Origin: Adenanthera pavonina
Lineage: Eukaryota; Streptophyta; Magnoliopsida; Fabales; Fabaceae
DNA: 64,000 nt
Assembly (NCBI GenBank): GCA_026686845.1
Contig: JAIVEN010000012.1
Location: forward strand, 16,556,501-16,620,500
Direction: 5' to 3'
Shown: positions 47,378-59,480 of the stretch, in pieces
Layout of the letters: each line of letters begins with the position of its first letter
Numbering within the stretch: the first letter of the stretch is position 1
The notes under the pieces: generated by a model
Seen by the model: only the letters and a program-made list of their open reading frames with translations
Database searches by the model: none
What the model was told of the DNA's origin: nothing
Made by a program: the position numbers and the translations under genes

Positions 47378-48164
47378 AATGTTTTAAAAACTGGACTAAA
47401 TATCAAATCAAAAAAGTTACCGGATCACAGTTTTTATGATTTAACCAGTTGGACCGGTGGTCGAACCGATGATGTAATAATTATGTGAAAACTTATATTA
47501 TATATATAATAAAAATATATAACGAATAAAATCACATATTCTATTATATAACTTTATCAATTAATTAAAATTATACAAAATTTTGATATATAAAAGAATT
47601 ATAATGTATAAACTTATACATTACATTAAATTTGCCAAATACCTCATAAATTCATAATGTATTATATTAGTTTATACTCTCTTAATCTCATATTATAAAA
47701 TAATTATTAAAATTTTTTTACTTTATATTATAAGGCAACATAAACTTATTTGTCAGTTTCATTCCTCATTAATTTAATGTTTAAAAGGTATTTTTTAAGT
47801 AATGAAAATAAGAAGTATTAATAATGTTTAATAGGGATAAAATTTTTTTAATATTTAAAAATGTAAATTATGTTTAAGTAATGAAAATGAGAAGTATTAA
47901 TAATATTTAATAAAGATAATTTTTTTTATTTTTAACATTTTTAATCTTATAGAATAATATTATTTAATTAATTTATAAATTAAAAAAACATATATAAAGA
48001 ACTGTTCTGATTTTTGGCTTACAGCCGATTTCCGGCTTAATTACCGGCTCAATTCGATCTAATTCAATTTAATCACAAAAACAGCCCAAAAAGGAGCCTA
48101 TGCAATCTCCAAGCGGCAATTCAACCAATCCAACCGTCCGATCAGGTCCAGGTTCGAAAACATT
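47378..48164. mobile_element. TIR element with AATGTTTT...AAAACATT ends
   Basis: The left end AATGTTTTAAAAACTGGAC (47378) pairs with the reverse complement of GTCCAGGTTCGAAAACATT (ending 48164). Inside both ends are GGACCGG/CCGATTT-rich words (GTTGGACCGGTGGTCGAACC at 47449, CGATTTCCGGCTTAATTACC near 48029) typical of a common plant non-autonomous TIR family. About 787 bp, no transposase, target duplication not resolved. Confidence 0.55.
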
Positions 48165-48921
48165 GCCTTTAACATTTTTTTAGAGTTCTATTTATACTAA
48201 TAAGAAAACAAATATTAAATAAGAATTAAATAAATTAAACAGCCATACTAACTCCTAATAGAAGATGAAGTAGACACAATGGACTTAGTGCATAGCTGGA
48301 TCTGTTCTTTTCCACTAATCCCTGCACATGTACGACCCACTTCCACATGGTACTCTGTGGGTTGGCTAACTAAATTTGCGGCATTAAAATGGTGGTATGA
48401 GAAATTTATTACACATCTAAAACCAATTTTCACCATTAGCATGTGGCAAAGTTTATTCCACCAAAACTTCATTTTAACAAATTAGACATCAAACGGGCAC
48501 TATATAAGAATCAAAATATGATTTCAGTTGCCTATAGGCCAGCAAGTCCAGAAGGGAGACGCATACATAGACCAATATAAGCAGTGCCACTAAACCACAC
48601 TTGATTGTATCTAAGCAAAACGAACCTCATAATGAATCGATCAAGTCCCACTCTAGTACTCGAAATGATACAGATATGAACTTAACACAATTTGGACTAT
48701 AACCTCAAAACTTACGTTTCAATTTTAATATCTTCCCTTATATTCATCAATGTCAACAATCATGGAACTAGAAAACGACAGGCAACTCAATTCATCTACC
48801 ACAGATCAAATTCCAAAAATTTAAACTACAAAAGGGAATACATTAAAACTAGTAAGTGTTGAACTCCACATATAACAAAAAGAGACTAGAATCAAGAACA
48901 AAAATTAGAACTCTGGGCAGA
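48165..48921 (-). other. Downstream flank and probable 3' untranslated region of the S20 gene
   Basis: The last 150-250 bases before the stop codon's complement at 48922 are likely 3' UTR. Further left nothing is recognised. Confidence 0.4.
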
Positions 48922-50912
48922 TTAAGCATCAGCAATTGTGACCTCGACCTCCACACCGGGTTCAATTGTAATTGAGGTGATCTGCTTAACAACATCTGGT
49001 GAACTGTAGAGGTCAATCACTCTCTTGTGCACCCTAAGTTCAAATCGGTCCCATGTGTTGGTACCTGAACAAGGAAGAGAGATCTATAAGCACATGCAAA
49101 ACTCATACATTCAGCACATAGTATCAAGAACTGCCAACAGTTGGATTGAGGAGTAAGAGAGTAAACATTTCTTAAGCAAAGACTCAAATTCAAACCTTGT
49201 GGATGAAAAGAAAATGTTAGGTAAACTACAGTCAATTGGGGTCTGACTCAGCCCAAATCCATAGTAGTTAAAAAAAAAAAATCATTCGGAAGATTAAGAC
49301 ATGACCATACTTTTAATATAACTAAGGAAAAAAAAAAAGGAGATGGACAAAGTTAAATAGCATTACAAGAGTATAATAGACATTAAAATAGAAATCACAT
49401 TGCAATATGCAAGCAGATTGGGGCTCTAGTATATATACTTGCTATTTTTCTGTGTGAAGACTTCATTACTCCATATCAATATGACATGAAATTGTATTAC
49501 AGCACATAATGCAGGGGGCAGAAAGAAAGTGTAACTTAAAATGACTCAGCATTGAGACAACAATCAGACTATCAATTAGACTAATCCTTCTTGTAGATCT
49601 CCAAATTGGGAATATAAGCAAAGAAAAAAAATGATCAAACTGGACTAAGAGAGAATAAACATACATAACTACGAGAAACTATAAGACTCCAATCAAATTG
49701 GAAATTGTTCATATGAAAGTTACTTGTACATGGCTTACAGCCAACATAATTCTGTTATTTAAATGTCAGTGAAATTAAGAAATTCAATCTGATTTCTAAC
49801 AAAGTGCTAAGCAATCAGGCATGTTCACAATTACACTAAAAATGATTTCAAGATATTACAAATGCATAATTTAATGGCCTCAGAATCTCAACAATTTAAT
49901 TAAGATTCAAAAGTGATACGAAAAAGGATCTTGCAAACCACAGGAATCAGGAAAAGAGGAAGAAACGTCAAATGAGCTGTCTAATTCTGAGACAATCACA
50001 AGGACATCGATGGGCATGCTTTTTTTCTGTTTGGCTTCACTACTTAAAATCAAGAAACCTGTATGCCTCATGGGATCAATTAAATTTAATAATTGACAAC
50101 CTTAATTACAACTAGGCCTGATACTCATACATTCCACTTAATAACCTCATAATTTAAGACCAAATTTTATACATCCAACAACACCGGATGGAAGTGATCG
50201 AGAACAAACACATTTCAAAGATAATATAAAATATAGAAACACCAGATAAATTGTGCAGATGCTAAATTAAATAATATGGGAAATATTTCTAATCAGGAAC
50301 AAAACATCCACAGGACAGTTAACCAAACAACCTTAAAGTCCAGAAGCAATGCAAATGTTGTCTATGGACTAATTAAAGATTACCTTCACCACAGGGAGAT
50401 TTCCTAGTGGTGATGTGAAGAACTTTAGTGGGCATTCTCACAGGTCCCTTGACCCTTAGCCTCTTGTCCTTAGCACCACGAACCAAGTCCGCACAAACTG
50501 TAAACAGAGGAAGTAAAAAAAAAAGTACAAAACTCATCAGCAGTCTGATCAGGAAGCAATTAGAAAGAAACTAAAGTTACCACTGAATCAAACTGATTTG
50601 AGAAATATAATACGGAAAATTCAGAATTATAACTCCTCAATTCAAAGCTAACATTGAAATCCAAACAGCACCACTTGAAGTTTTAAGTGCAGACACAGCA
50701 TCCATACTGAGCAAATAATTCAAAGTCCATAGCAGCTAAATTTCAACATAAGCAAGAAATTCATCACAAAATAATCAACACACTGAAACCAAAAGCAGAC
50801 CTTTCTCAAGATTTTTCACGTGCTTCGAGGAAAGCGTAATCCTGATCTTGTGAATCTGCTCTTGGGGTTCCTCCAAACCCGGCTTAGTGGGCTTCATCGC
50901 AGCGTACGCCAT
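48922..50912 (-). CDS. RPS20: 40S ribosomal protein S20 (uS10)
   Basis: Component of the head of the small cytosolic ribosomal subunit, uS10 family. Three exons on the minus strand, 50912-50801, 50497-50384 and 49064-48922, join to 369 nt or 122 aa, the normal plant length; introns are GT-AG. The start MAYAAMKPTKPG and end VEVTIADA are typical. Conserved blocks: HKIRITLSS, CADLVRGAKDKRLRVKGPVR, then MPTKVLHITTRKSPCGEGTN and WDRFELRVHKRVIDL. No damage. An upstream leader intron is likely (see the promoter entry). The adjacent upstream DNA is triplicated. Confidence 0.96.
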
Positions 50913-51240
50913 CGTCACACCTTTTCTTTATATCGTCTCCTTTACACCAAAATCGCACAAGCTATTCAGATACACACAAAGAATTAAACCTATAGAACTG
51001 AATCAAAAGTATTACAATCTTAATACTAAGCCATATCTACACGTATATGATATGATTCAGAGATTGAGATAAGAGAGAAACCTCGAGTATTGCAAGGTGG
51101 TTAGCGCCTAAAGGAGCTTGAAGACGATGCGAAAACCTAAAACCTAGGTTTTGTTATTTATATGTAGTACCATTTAGGGTTTTTCGTTCCATGGGTCAAC
51201 GAGTTAAGACTAAGTAAGTGGGCCTCTAAGGGAAAGCCCA
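50913..51240 (-). promoter_or_regulatory. S20 leader, probable leader intron, and promoter with telo-box and site II
   Basis: On the minus strand a leader exon near 51082-51130 ends ACTCGAG with a donor GTTTCTC, and an acceptor lies just before the ATG. Upstream are a telo-box (TTAGGGTTTTT, 51174-51184, the complement of AAACCCTAA) and a site II element (TGGGCC, 51219-51224) with a second GCCCA at 51236. This pair is the known signature of plant ribosomal-protein promoters, giving growth-linked expression. Confidence 0.7.
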
Positions 51241-52270
51241 CGTAACGTCAGGCCTTTTTTTTTTGTTGGGGGTAAATAATATCAGCTTTTTCTATATGTA
51301 AAATTTGTGATTTTGAACCTTATCAAAAAAGAAAAAAAAGATAACTTTGAGAAAAAAAAATTCCATAAGATCTATTATTTTCAGCTAAAATATTTGCTCA
51401 CTTCAATCTAAAATATAAGTTTTTTTCACTAATTATAAAAAAATTTAGAAAAATTTTTACTCATTAAATTTGCAAAAAATATATTATTTTTCAATAATAT
51501 ATTTATTTAATGTATTATATTTAAAGTCTATTATCTCTTTTGTATTTAATTGTAGATAAAAATAAAATAAAAAAAATATTTAATACTCTAAAAATTATTA
51601 AATGGGATTTATATTTTGAACCAATACAAATTTTAAAAGTAAGGCTTATATTTTGGACGGGGAATATTTTTTTTAGGACCAACAATTATTTTTTAGAAGC
51701 AAGACTAAAATATACATAAACCTCCTAAACTTCAATTCAGTGCACATAACCCCTCAATATTTGAAAGTTAAAAATTAACTCCCTTGAAATTTTAATTTCT
51801 TTTTACCAAAAACACACTGCCGTTAGCATATCTGTTATCTTATTAACAGAAAATGCCAATGTCAGATTAATGAGGAATAGTTGGCTTGTTATTCTGACTT
51901 TAAAATACTGTTATTAAAATTAAATTATTACAATTAAAATTTAAAATGTATATAATGGGATCAAATTCTCCTTTCTTTTAAATAAAAATATTATATCATA
52001 TTTTTATTTGTTTCATGAATACTTTTTAAGAAAAGTATATTTTTATTTATATTGAAAAATAGTATAATTTTTTTGCACAAAATAGTATATTTCGCAACTT
52101 GGATAAATCTTGTTGATTGAAAAAACTTGCATAAATCATATGCTTTGAAGGATAATATATAAGTATTTTTTTGGTAAAGAACAAAATTTTAAGAGGAAAA
52201 TATCACTGGGAAGAAGGATTATTTATTGATTTATATATATATATATATATTTTTTAAATATTATGAAGAA
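51081..52270 (-). repeat. S20 upstream tandem duplication, unit 1
   Basis: Unit of 1190 bp beginning with the S20 leader exon (CCTCGAGTATTGCAAGGTGG at 51081) and ending AAATATTATGAAGAA. It carries the active-looking telo-box and site II pair. The distal part 51890-52268 matches 54700-55072 closely. Confidence 0.85.
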
Positions 52271-53940
52271 CCTCAAGTATTGCAAGGTGGTACAGAGTTG
52301 GCACCTCAAGGAGCTCGACGAGAAATCATAAAACCTTTTGTTGCTTTATATGGAGTACCATAGGGTTTTTCGTTCCATGGGTAAAGGAGTTAAGACCAAG
52401 TAAGTGGGCCTTTAATGGGAAGCCCATGAAACATCAGTCTTTTCATTTCATTTTTTGGTAAATAATATGTTTTTTCTATTGATAAAATTTGGGATTTTGG
52501 ACCTTACCAAAAAAAACCCAAAAAAAAAGTAACTTTGGGAAAAACAACACCATACGTTCTGTTATTTTAGGCCTAAAAAATCTTATTTTTTGGACCAACA
52601 ATCATTTTTTTTAAACAAGACAAAAATATACATAAACCTCCTAAACTTCAATTTAGTGCACATAACCCCTTAATGTTTGAAAGTTAAAAAGTAACTCCCT
52701 TGAAACTTTTTTTGTTTTGACTAAAAACACACTGCCGTTAACATATTCGATATCTCATTAACTGAAAATGCCATGTAATAATACCATACGAGTAACTGAA
52801 GGGCCAAAATGTCATGCTCTTGGATCCATTTACAGCATCATCGTCCCAATCTTCTCTTCCCCTCCTTTGCGTCCACACCCCGCACAACACACCTCTGACC
52901 ATGCCTGATTACTTAAAACATTTAAATCAAAAGGTTCATGTATGTAGGCAGAACCAGAAGACTAGAATTTCCCCTAATGAAGATGCTCCTCTTTTTTATT
53001 TTTCTTAGCCAACTAGCCTCTCCGATCGAAGGAATGTGATTAATTAAGATTCAAGCAATAACACGAAGTAAATTACATAGCTTGTTAGGGAAACATATAT
53101 TATTTTATTCTCACAATGATGCTTTTCATCCTGTGTGGCTAAAGAAGTCGGTGCAGCAATTTCTTGTCCTGTTGAATATCTATCCATGTCCTGCTTTTAG
53201 TAATTAGATTGAGTGTGTTTGGGTATGAGGAAGTTTTTGCACCATGACTCTGTAAAGACGTGTAGAAAGGGAGGAGGAAGATTGCGGCAGTGATGTTGTG
53301 CATTTTCAGCAAATGCTATAAAGAAAAAATGATAATTTGACCCTTAACTTAAACTAAATGAAATAATTATAAAAATTATAAAATTATCTTAAATTCCACG
53401 TAAGATGTCAAGTACTCCCCATTAATCTTAAATGTCAATTTTTGTCAGTAAAATAATGGATTAATTAACGGCAGGTGTCTTTGGTTAAAAAATAAATCAA
53501 CGCTAAAATATTAGGGAGATTATGTGCAATTGACTTAAAGTTTAGGGCAGTCATGTATATTGTAGCCTTAAACAACTTTCAAATCAAATTATCCAATTAT
53601 GACAGTTATGATGTATATAATTCTTTTAAAATTTGTATTATATGTAGGGTCAGAGTTCAAATTCTCCTAATGGCTAATGTAACAAAAAATTATTATGTCA
53701 TTATTTCATGTATAATTTTAAAAAATTATTCTTTTCTTTATACTGCAAAATAGTATAATTTTTTTTTTGCACAAACAGTATATTTCGCAACTTATATAAG
53801 TCATGTTGATAAAAAAATTGTATAAATCATTTCTTTTTTAGTATAATATACAAGTAATTTTTTGGAAAAGGGTGAAATCTTAAGAAAGAAAATATCAACA
53901 AGAAGGGTTATTCATTTTTTTTTTTAAATATTATGAAAGA
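52271..53940 (-). repeat. S20 upstream tandem duplication, unit 2
   Basis: Begins CCTCAAGTATTGCAAGGTGG (52271), the same as unit 1, including the leader exon, its splice donor, a telo-box core (TAGGGTTTTT, 52361-52370) and site II (TGGGCC, 52405-52410). Ends AAATATTATGAAAGA. It is longer than unit 1 (1670 bp) because it holds a complete TIR element. Confidence 0.83.
52615..53575. mobile_element. TIR element in duplication unit 2
   Basis: Left end AAAATATACATAAACCTCC with TAAACTTCAATTTAGTGCACATAA matches, in reverse complement, the right end near 53480-53575 (CAATATACATGACTGCCC, TAAACTTTAAGTCAATTGCACATAA). The CTGCCGTTA word also recurs in both arms. Unit 1 has only the left arm (51710-51880). 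About 960 bp, no transposase; a stretch near 52815-52900 is GC-richer and of unknown origin. Confidence 0.55.
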
Positions 53941-55072
53941 CCTATACTTAGAAGACTCTTAATTAAGTCCCAATGACTTGTAATTTGGCATCCAAAAACA
54001 CTACACATGTTATTTTGAAACCAAATTATTAGTATTATACTTGGAAAAAATATTCATTTAGCTCTAGTACTTTGCATCAATTTTAAATTTAGTCTCTATA
54101 ATTAAATTTTCTTTAAATCACTCCTTTGATTATACTCCATTTGGATATTAATCCTTATTCTTTATAAATGTTAACGAGTAGATCCCTATAATGTAAACTA
54201 AAAAAAATTATGAAAAAGATGCTTGCAATCTTAATCCAAGAGCACAAATCAAGATAATAAGGCTCTATAGGTTGTAATCATTCAAAACAAACCTTTGATA
54301 TGATTTAGGGTTAAAGAAGAGAGAAATCTGTATTGTACATAGTAGGCACCTTAAATAACTTAAAGACTATGAGAAAATATAGTTTTTTTCATATAAAAAA
54401 AGTTTCAATAAGTTGAGTTTTAAAAGTTCATTAGAATCATAACATTTAGCTCAAAGGGAGATTATAAAGATACTTACTGATTACTTACTAAAGGGATTTG
54501 TGGCTTTCTATGGTTTTAAACGAGGCTTTGTGGCTTTATATCAGATACAATTAGTGACGGTGATTTCATTCTATTGGCAGTAATTGGGTTAACGGGTTGG
54601 ATGCAATAATTAAATGGGCCATGAAATTGAAGCCCACTTTTGGATTCACAAAATCTGTGATTTTGGTAAAAAAAAAAAAAGATGTCGTACGTCCTATTAT
54701 TCTGACTTTAAAATACTGTTATTAAAATCAAATTGTTACAATTAAAATTGAAAATGCATATAATTGGGTTCAAATTCTCCTTTCTTTTAAATAAAAATAT
54801 TATATCATATTTTTATTTGTTTCATGAATAATTTTTTAGAAAAATATATTTTTCTTTATATTGAAAAATAGTATAAATTTTTTTGCACAAAATAGTATGT
54901 TTCGCAACTTGGATAAATCTTGTTCATTGAAAAAACTTGTATAAATCATATGCTTTTAAGGATAATATATAAGTATTTTTTGGTAAAGAGCAAAATCTAG
55001 AGAGGAAAATATCACTGGGAATAAGGGTTATTTATTGATTTATATTTTCTTTTTCTAAATATTATGAAGAAT
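53941..55072 (-). repeat. S20 upstream tandem duplication, unit 3 (diverged)
   Basis: The distal half (54700-55072) is very like unit 1: GACTTTAAAATACTGTTATT, then TTTGCACAAAATAGTATGTT and ATATCACTGGGAATAAGG. The proximal half is diverged; GGGTTAACGGG...AATGGGCCATGAAATTGAAGCCCA near 54590-54640 is a weak relic of the promoter, and the leader exon is not recognisable. Confidence 0.7.
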
Positions 55073-55324
55073 TTGTAAGAATACAAATATATAAACACCA
55101 CAAAAAGAGGCAAATTGGTAGAGAAGAAATCCAATGAAAAATGGTAAAATCGGTCAACAACGGGAGAAAATTAGAAAAAATGGTGGATAAATTAGTCTGA
55201 CTAGTTTTGTGAGTCAATGACTTAAAGTGAGGATGGAAGCTTAGATCTAGGAAGAGAAAGCAAATTGATAGAAAGAAGTAGGAAGACAACAAAAGGAGCA
55301 TAAGTATTGTGATTCCATGAATGC

Positions 55325-56400
55325 CCTTCAAATGGATATCTCATATCTTTCAATTTTAGTAAAAAGAAAGAAATATCACTTAAAAACTCACTATACATTG
55401 AGTTAAGGGAGGAAAAGACTTAAATTGACATATTTGACTTATTAGAGATGTGTTCAAAGATGCCCAAGTAAATGTGAAAGGAATGGAAAAAAAAACTTAC
55501 ATTAAATTTTGAATTTATTTACTGTCAACCCATGGATATCTCATATCTTTCAGTTTTAGTGACAAGAAAGGAATATCACTTAAAAACTCATTGAGTTAAG
55601 AGAGGAAAAAACTTAAATTGACATATTGAACTTACCGGAGATATGATCAAAGATACTCAAGCAAATGTGAAAGGAATGAAAAAAAAAAATACTTATGTTG
55701 AATTTTGAATTCATTTACTATTAAATCAAAATGTGAGACATCATGTAGCAAATGTGAAAGTAATAAAAAAAAAACTTACATTGAATTTTGAATTCACAAA
55801 ATGCATCTACTGTCAACTCAAGTGTGAGACATCACATAGCAAATGTGAAAGAAATGAAAAAAAAACTTACATTTGTTCAAAGATGCTCAAGCAAATGTGA
55901 AAGGAATGAAAAAAAAAAACTCATTGAATTTTGAATTCATTTACTTTCAACTCATAGATATTTCATGTCTTTCAATTTTAGTGAACAAAGAAAAAAGAAA
56001 TATCACTTAAAAACTTACTATACATTGAATTAAGGGAGGAAAAGACTTAAATTGTCATACCAGACTTACTAGAGATTTATTCAAAAATGCTCAAGCAAAT
56101 GTGAAAGGAATGAAAAAAAACTTACGTTGAATTTTGAATTCATTTACTGTCAATACAAGATGTGAGACATCACATAGCAAATGTGAAAGGAATGCAAAAA
56201 AAAAATACATTGAATTTTGAATTCACAAAATTCATCTACTGTTAACCCAAGATGCGAGACATTACATAGCAAATGTGAAAGGAATGAAAGATGTTCAAGC
56301 AAATGTCAACCCAAGATGAGAGACATCACATATTGAAGATGCAAGACATTGCATAGCAAATGTGAAAGGAATAAAAAAACAAAAAAACTTACATTAAATT
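55325..56400. repeat. Complex minisatellite, nine copies of a GCAAATGTGAAAGGAATG core
   Basis: The core occurs near 55468, 55660, 55747, 55836, 55888, 56094, 56176, 56267 and 56356, each followed by an A run and often by CTTACATTGAATTTTGAATT. Long units (about 190 bp) also have ATATCTCATATCTTTCAATTTTAG and AAGAAATATCACTTAAAAAC; short units (about 90 bp) have GATGTGAGACATCACATAGC. So two unit lengths are mixed. No coding. Confidence 0.82.
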
Positions 56401-56545
56401 TTGCTTGCAGAGTCTAAATTTTACTCGAGGCAAAAACATGATCCAAAGCTCTTTAACATGGCGCTACAGGCAAGAATCAAACTCATGACTTGCCTTAGCA
56501 TTCATAGTCTATTTACCAACTGTGCCAAGCTATTGGGTTGGTGAT
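56401..56545 (-). mobile_element. tRNA-derived SINE, minus strand
   Basis: On the minus strand an A box TGGCACAGTTGG (56527-56516, full match to TRGYNNARNNGG) and, 44 bp on, a B box AGTTTGATTCT (56483-56473). The spacing and TTGGTAAATA after the A box are the same as in the SINE at 34200, so both may be one family. The cloverleaf is incomplete, so it is not a tRNA gene. Confidence 0.6.
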
Positions 56546-56670
56546 TTTCTTCCATTAGTTTCATGGTAGTGATATCTTGATATTTTGATGCAATATACCT
56601 GGTGTACAAATTGAATTTATCTTGTATTATATTTTCTCAACTACACCATCTTTACTTTCTTCGCTATAAT

Positions 56671-57016
56671 CAGTGGCGGATGGAGGTGTAATGTTGGGTG
56701 CTGTGGCCCCTCCCAATTTTTTTTTCTTTTTAACTATGTAAGAGAATTTACTGATTACATATATATTTTACTTAATGAAGAGCAGTTGTTGGCGCCTCCC
56801 TACTCAAAAATGATAAATAAAGCAGCACAAAATGAAATCTGATGTAGCTGCATATTACAAGTAGAGGGAGGTTATCAAATTGCAATGTCTTGTATTAATT
56901 ACACGCTTTTATACAATATATAAATATTAATAGAAAATATTTATATTTTTTATTATTTAATAAATATATAAATATATGAGATTGCCCCCCACGGTTGAAG
57001 GGGTGCGTCTACCCTC
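56671..57016. mobile_element. hAT-type MITE (346 bp)
   Basis: Begins CAGTGGCGGATGGAGG and ends with the reverse complement GAGGGTAGACGCACCCC. The 8-bp flanks GCTATAAT (56663-56670) and GCTGTAAT (57017-57024) differ at one base; 8-bp duplications are diagnostic of hAT. Blocks of C/G next to both ends (GGCCCCTCCC, GCCCCCCACGG) are typical of this common plant family. Confidence 0.72.
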
Positions 57017-57024
57017 GCTGTAAT

Positions 57025-59480
57025 GATATTCTGATGCACTATAATGCCTTCAACTTTTGTCATTTCTTATATTATGAATTTTTCTCCTTTTGTCATTTAC
57101 TTTAACTGATTGACAATCTTATTATGCATCATGTGAAGAGGTTTTTTCGACCAGACAAGCAAAGAGGTTGAGGAAACGATGAGTGAAAAAAATGGAATTT
57201 GGAAGATACACAATAGGGAGAAAATGATCTTTTGAATTCATGTATAGATATTGTAGATGATAATATATATATATATTTATTTATGGTAGATAATGATAAT
57301 GTATATAGGCCATCAACTAAGTAAGAATATTTAAGTCTTTTTACAATTTGATTCATTTGTTTTGTTTATATACACCATCGATCTACTATTGTATATCCCG
57401 TGGATTTTTTAGGCTAATACGATGCAAATTTAATAATCACTAATTTATTGTATATCAAACCATTTGAAACTTAGGTAATCAAATTAAATTGTAAAAATGT
57501 TTAATTTGAAATCTATTTAATTGATCTAAATATTTTATTATATTTTGCAGTCATTTATTTATTATCGTTTAATGAATTTAAGATCATTCATCCATTTAAT
57601 TAATTTTTTTATTAATTCTCCAATTTAATTATGGTTGGAAATTATTGACATAATTAATTAGGAATTCAAAAATTTTGAATTACTTATTTAAATTAAAAAA
57701 CAATTAATTAGAAAATTATGTTAATCAATTAAAAAATGCTGTACTAGGCATGGTTTCAAAATACCAACTAATTCAGTAAAATATCAATATGACATATATA
57801 TATATATATATCATAATAGATATAATTCTTAACAATTGATTTGGTAAAATACCAATTTCAATTATTATATAAAAAATATCGAAAAGGAAACATTCTAATA
57901 TAAATAATAATAAGATAAAGCCCCTAATAATTTATATTTCAATTTTAACAGTATTTTAGTAAAATATCAATATGAAATATCTCATGAAAAAGACATTGCA
58001 AAAAATAAATTTTGAAGGCAATAATTAAAAACAATTTATTTTTACCACAATTAATAGCTAATAATTAATAATAAGCTAAAACGTTGAAATACATGGACTA
58101 ATTGTTGATAAATTAGGTTGTATGTCACATTTCAATAAATAATTTTAAAATACAATTTAAATTTTTAATAAAGTGTGATAAACTAACTTTAAATATTTTA
58201 AAAAATAATTACTTAATTAATTCATGATAATTAGGATTTATGTCAAATGTTAATAAATATGGGATTTAATTTTGAAATTTCATAATTAATTTGAAAGATA
58301 GAGATTTAGATCAAGTCATAATAGTTAATTCACAAATTTAATTTTGAATTTGTCATAAATTACAACCAATCAATTTTATAACCTTTTAATAAAAAAATAT
58401 TTCATTTAAATAACTTGAAAATTTGTCTTTTATTTTTTCAAATTAAAAATTATTGTGAATACCACGTGATGATTGTATTAAGAGGTAAGATTCAATACCC
58501 CTTAAAAATAGGTTTCGAATTCATATCTTGTGAATAAAAACAATCACATTGGAAAAGCTACCTGCCTGACAATACTTAAATTTCACCCATAACCCATGAT
58601 CTATGCATTAGATGAGTGCATTGTTAGTTATCTCATTAATCTAATCATTGAACAATGAACTAATACCTTGATCAATGCAATAATTGATCTAATTTTAACA
58701 ACATTTTTTAGTACTGGTTTCAATTCAGGGAGACAAAATTCAATACTCCTTAAACAAAATTTTATAAATTAAAATAAGTTTGGCAAACTCCTCAATTAAG
58801 AATCAACCCAATTCAAATCCAGATTAGTTAATTATATCACACGCCGAACGATTTGCTACCAAAGCAAAACAAATATAGCTAAGACGCCAAGTACACAGCC
58901 CTAAAAACTATCAATTAATCAATGCACTACGATTCCAACAAAGCCAAGGCCTTGCGCACACACTACCTAGTTTTTTAGACCAATTGAGCACACACCACCT
59001 GAAACAACCCTCATGCTACCACTCTGGCAAGACCACGAATCTTCAGCATATATTGCGAGAAATATTTAAATACCCCAGACTGGATCCTAATTTCTTTCAG
59101 CTTTGATTAATTCTAATCGATTTAATCAATTTGGTTCAATTTCAAACACCCTAAATGGAGATCGAGTCTAAAGCTCTCCAAAACCTGAACCAATCCACCA
59201 AGCCAACACTCCTTCATGTCCTATCCATTCCATGAAGAAACGAGACATCACATTTCCAAATCTGCATTTAGCTGCTTCTTTGTTTTCTGAAAAATGTCTT
59301 CCATGCCATAAGCTAACAGAAGTCCATTATAAATTTCTCAAGAGTTCAGTTCTCATGTTAACAGCATATCACCCTAACCACTTTGTGCTTCTAATTACAT
59401 ATAGGATCAGACTAAACAATTGACAATTGATATGGCTTTAAGACCACTGGAAGATGCTATCTTGAGAAAAACACAGAAAT
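57025..59480. other. Intergenic and probable 3' untranslated region of pICln
   Basis: 57025-58830 is AT-rich with (AT)n at 57265-57275 and 57798-57812 and no gene. 58830-59480 is less AT-rich and may contain the pICln 3' UTR close to 59480; no domain seen. Confidence 0.45.

Noticed and set aside
55325..56400. CRISPR-like array (short repeats with spacers)
   Set aside because: The intervening segments are themselves repeats, unit length varies, and this is plant nuclear DNA; it is a minisatellite.
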